45,281 nt of DNA, taken from assembly GCA_000440235.1 (NCBI GenBank), contig ALKQ01000074.1, positions 1-45,281 of the forward strand, given 5' to 3'. A program made the translations under genes and the position numbers. The notes beneath the pieces are model-generated. The model did not search any database. It was not told where the DNA came from and saw nothing but the letters and a program-made list of their open reading frames with translations. Numbering within the stretch: the first letter of the stretch is position 1; every line of letters begins with the position of its first letter. This DNA comes from Streptococcus suis 10581. GTDB taxonomy: Bacteria; Bacillota; Bacilli; Lactobacillales; Streptococcaceae. Of this stretch, positions 45,028 to 45,281 are shown piece by piece.

Positions 45028-45192
45028 ATGGGCGATAAACCAATATCCTTCAAGGATAAGGATGGAAATTTTGTCTCAGCAGCGGATGTTTGGAATGCTG
45101 AGAAATTAGAAGAACTTTTTAATACGCTCAATCCTAATCGAAAATTACGTTTGGAGAGAGAGCGTTTGGCAAGAAAATCGGAAAATGAATAA
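45028..45192 (+). CDS. Small conserved protein downstream of obgE
   Basis: A 54-residue hydrophilic protein. It starts MGDKPISFKDKDGNFVSAAD and ends in a charged helix (LRLERERLARKSENE). GGAGG lies 5 bases before the ATG, and TATAAA further upstream may be the -10 box. A small gene of this kind follows obg in other streptococci as I recall. No signal peptide or membrane segment; function unknown. Confidence 0.7.
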   Translation: MGDKPISFKDKDGNFVSAADVWNAEKLEELFNTLNPNRKLRLERERLARKSENE

Positions 45193-45200
45193 TTAGAGAT

Positions 45201-45230
45201 CTGTTAGTTTCAAAAGACTAGCAGGTTTTT
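45201..45230 (+). terminator. Terminator of the small gene after obgE
   Basis: CTGTTAGT pairs with ACTAGCAG (one G-U), followed by GTTTTT. Confidence 0.7.
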
Positions 45231-45281
45231 ATTAAGAATTTTAAAAAAATGGAAGATTTTACTTGAAAATCTGGGGGGGGG

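Noticed and set aside
45273..45281. A biological poly-G tract at the window end.
   Set aside because: More likely a sequencing or assembly artefact extending the CTGGGGG of a repeat copy.

Overview
The window looks like a contig from a low-GC Streptococcus, most consistent with Streptococcus suis or a near relative. This rests on gene content and gene order (pgm; coaB-coaC-ECF S component; fhs; asd-dapA; pepF; nox; pcrA; uvrC; obgE), an LPXTG surface-protein end, DUF4044 and DUF5052 proteins, and BOX-like intergenic repeats. Species assignment is inference. I saw no rRNA, tRNA, CRISPR array or phage.

Layout. Positions 1-1560 hold the 3' end of a sortase-anchored surface protein, nested palindromes and a degraded IS982-type transposase. 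Positions 1565-7925 are an accessory island: a response regulator/histidine kinase pair on the minus strand, then on the plus strand a complete lantibiotic precursor that I recognise from memory as salivaricin 9, and a three-gene immunity ABC transporter (lanFEG). Between precursor and lanF there is no lanM, and lanT survives only as its last ~55 codons. The locus can therefore plausibly sense and resist the peptide but should not mature it. A decayed membrane-anchored gene of unknown function follows. Positions 8211-16303 are mostly core metabolism: phosphoglucomutase with a catabolite-repression site, the coaB-coaC-ECF S component operon, fhs, a PrsW-like protease and an RclA/Har-type flavoprotein. 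Positions 16405-19508 hold a short-chain dehydrogenase, then a lipoprotein/acetyltransferase/DNA alkylation repair/DUF1905 operon whose last gene is frameshifted.

Positions 19550-19700 carry a structured small RNA with its own promoter and terminator, which I assign to the streptococcal asd RNA motif. In this window it is separated from asd by a 4.2-kb secreted sialidase gene (nanA). asd and dapA follow (lysine/threonine/methionine and diaminopimelate branch). Positions 26230-31470 contain BOX-like repeats, the fused remnants of a VOC dioxygenase and an alpha/beta hydrolase, pepF, a stand-alone ATP-cone protein, nox, and a nested repeat in the 5' leader of pcrA. Positions 31471-45281 contain pcrA followed by a GIY-YIG-like small protein, a HAD phosphatase, a CPBP protease, an LdcB-type carboxypeptidase lipoprotein, a VOC protein, an ABC exporter, uvrC (apparently leaderless), a small membrane protein behind a (TA)13 tract, DUF4044, obgE and a 54-residue protein.

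The two most unusual things are the decapitated lantibiotic locus and a family of intergenic hairpin arrays. In those arrays a 14-nt loop is conserved while the stem sequences differ between copies and mostly stay complementary. One array sits inside a second repeat type in the pcrA leader, and the window itself ends in what looks like the first bases of another copy.
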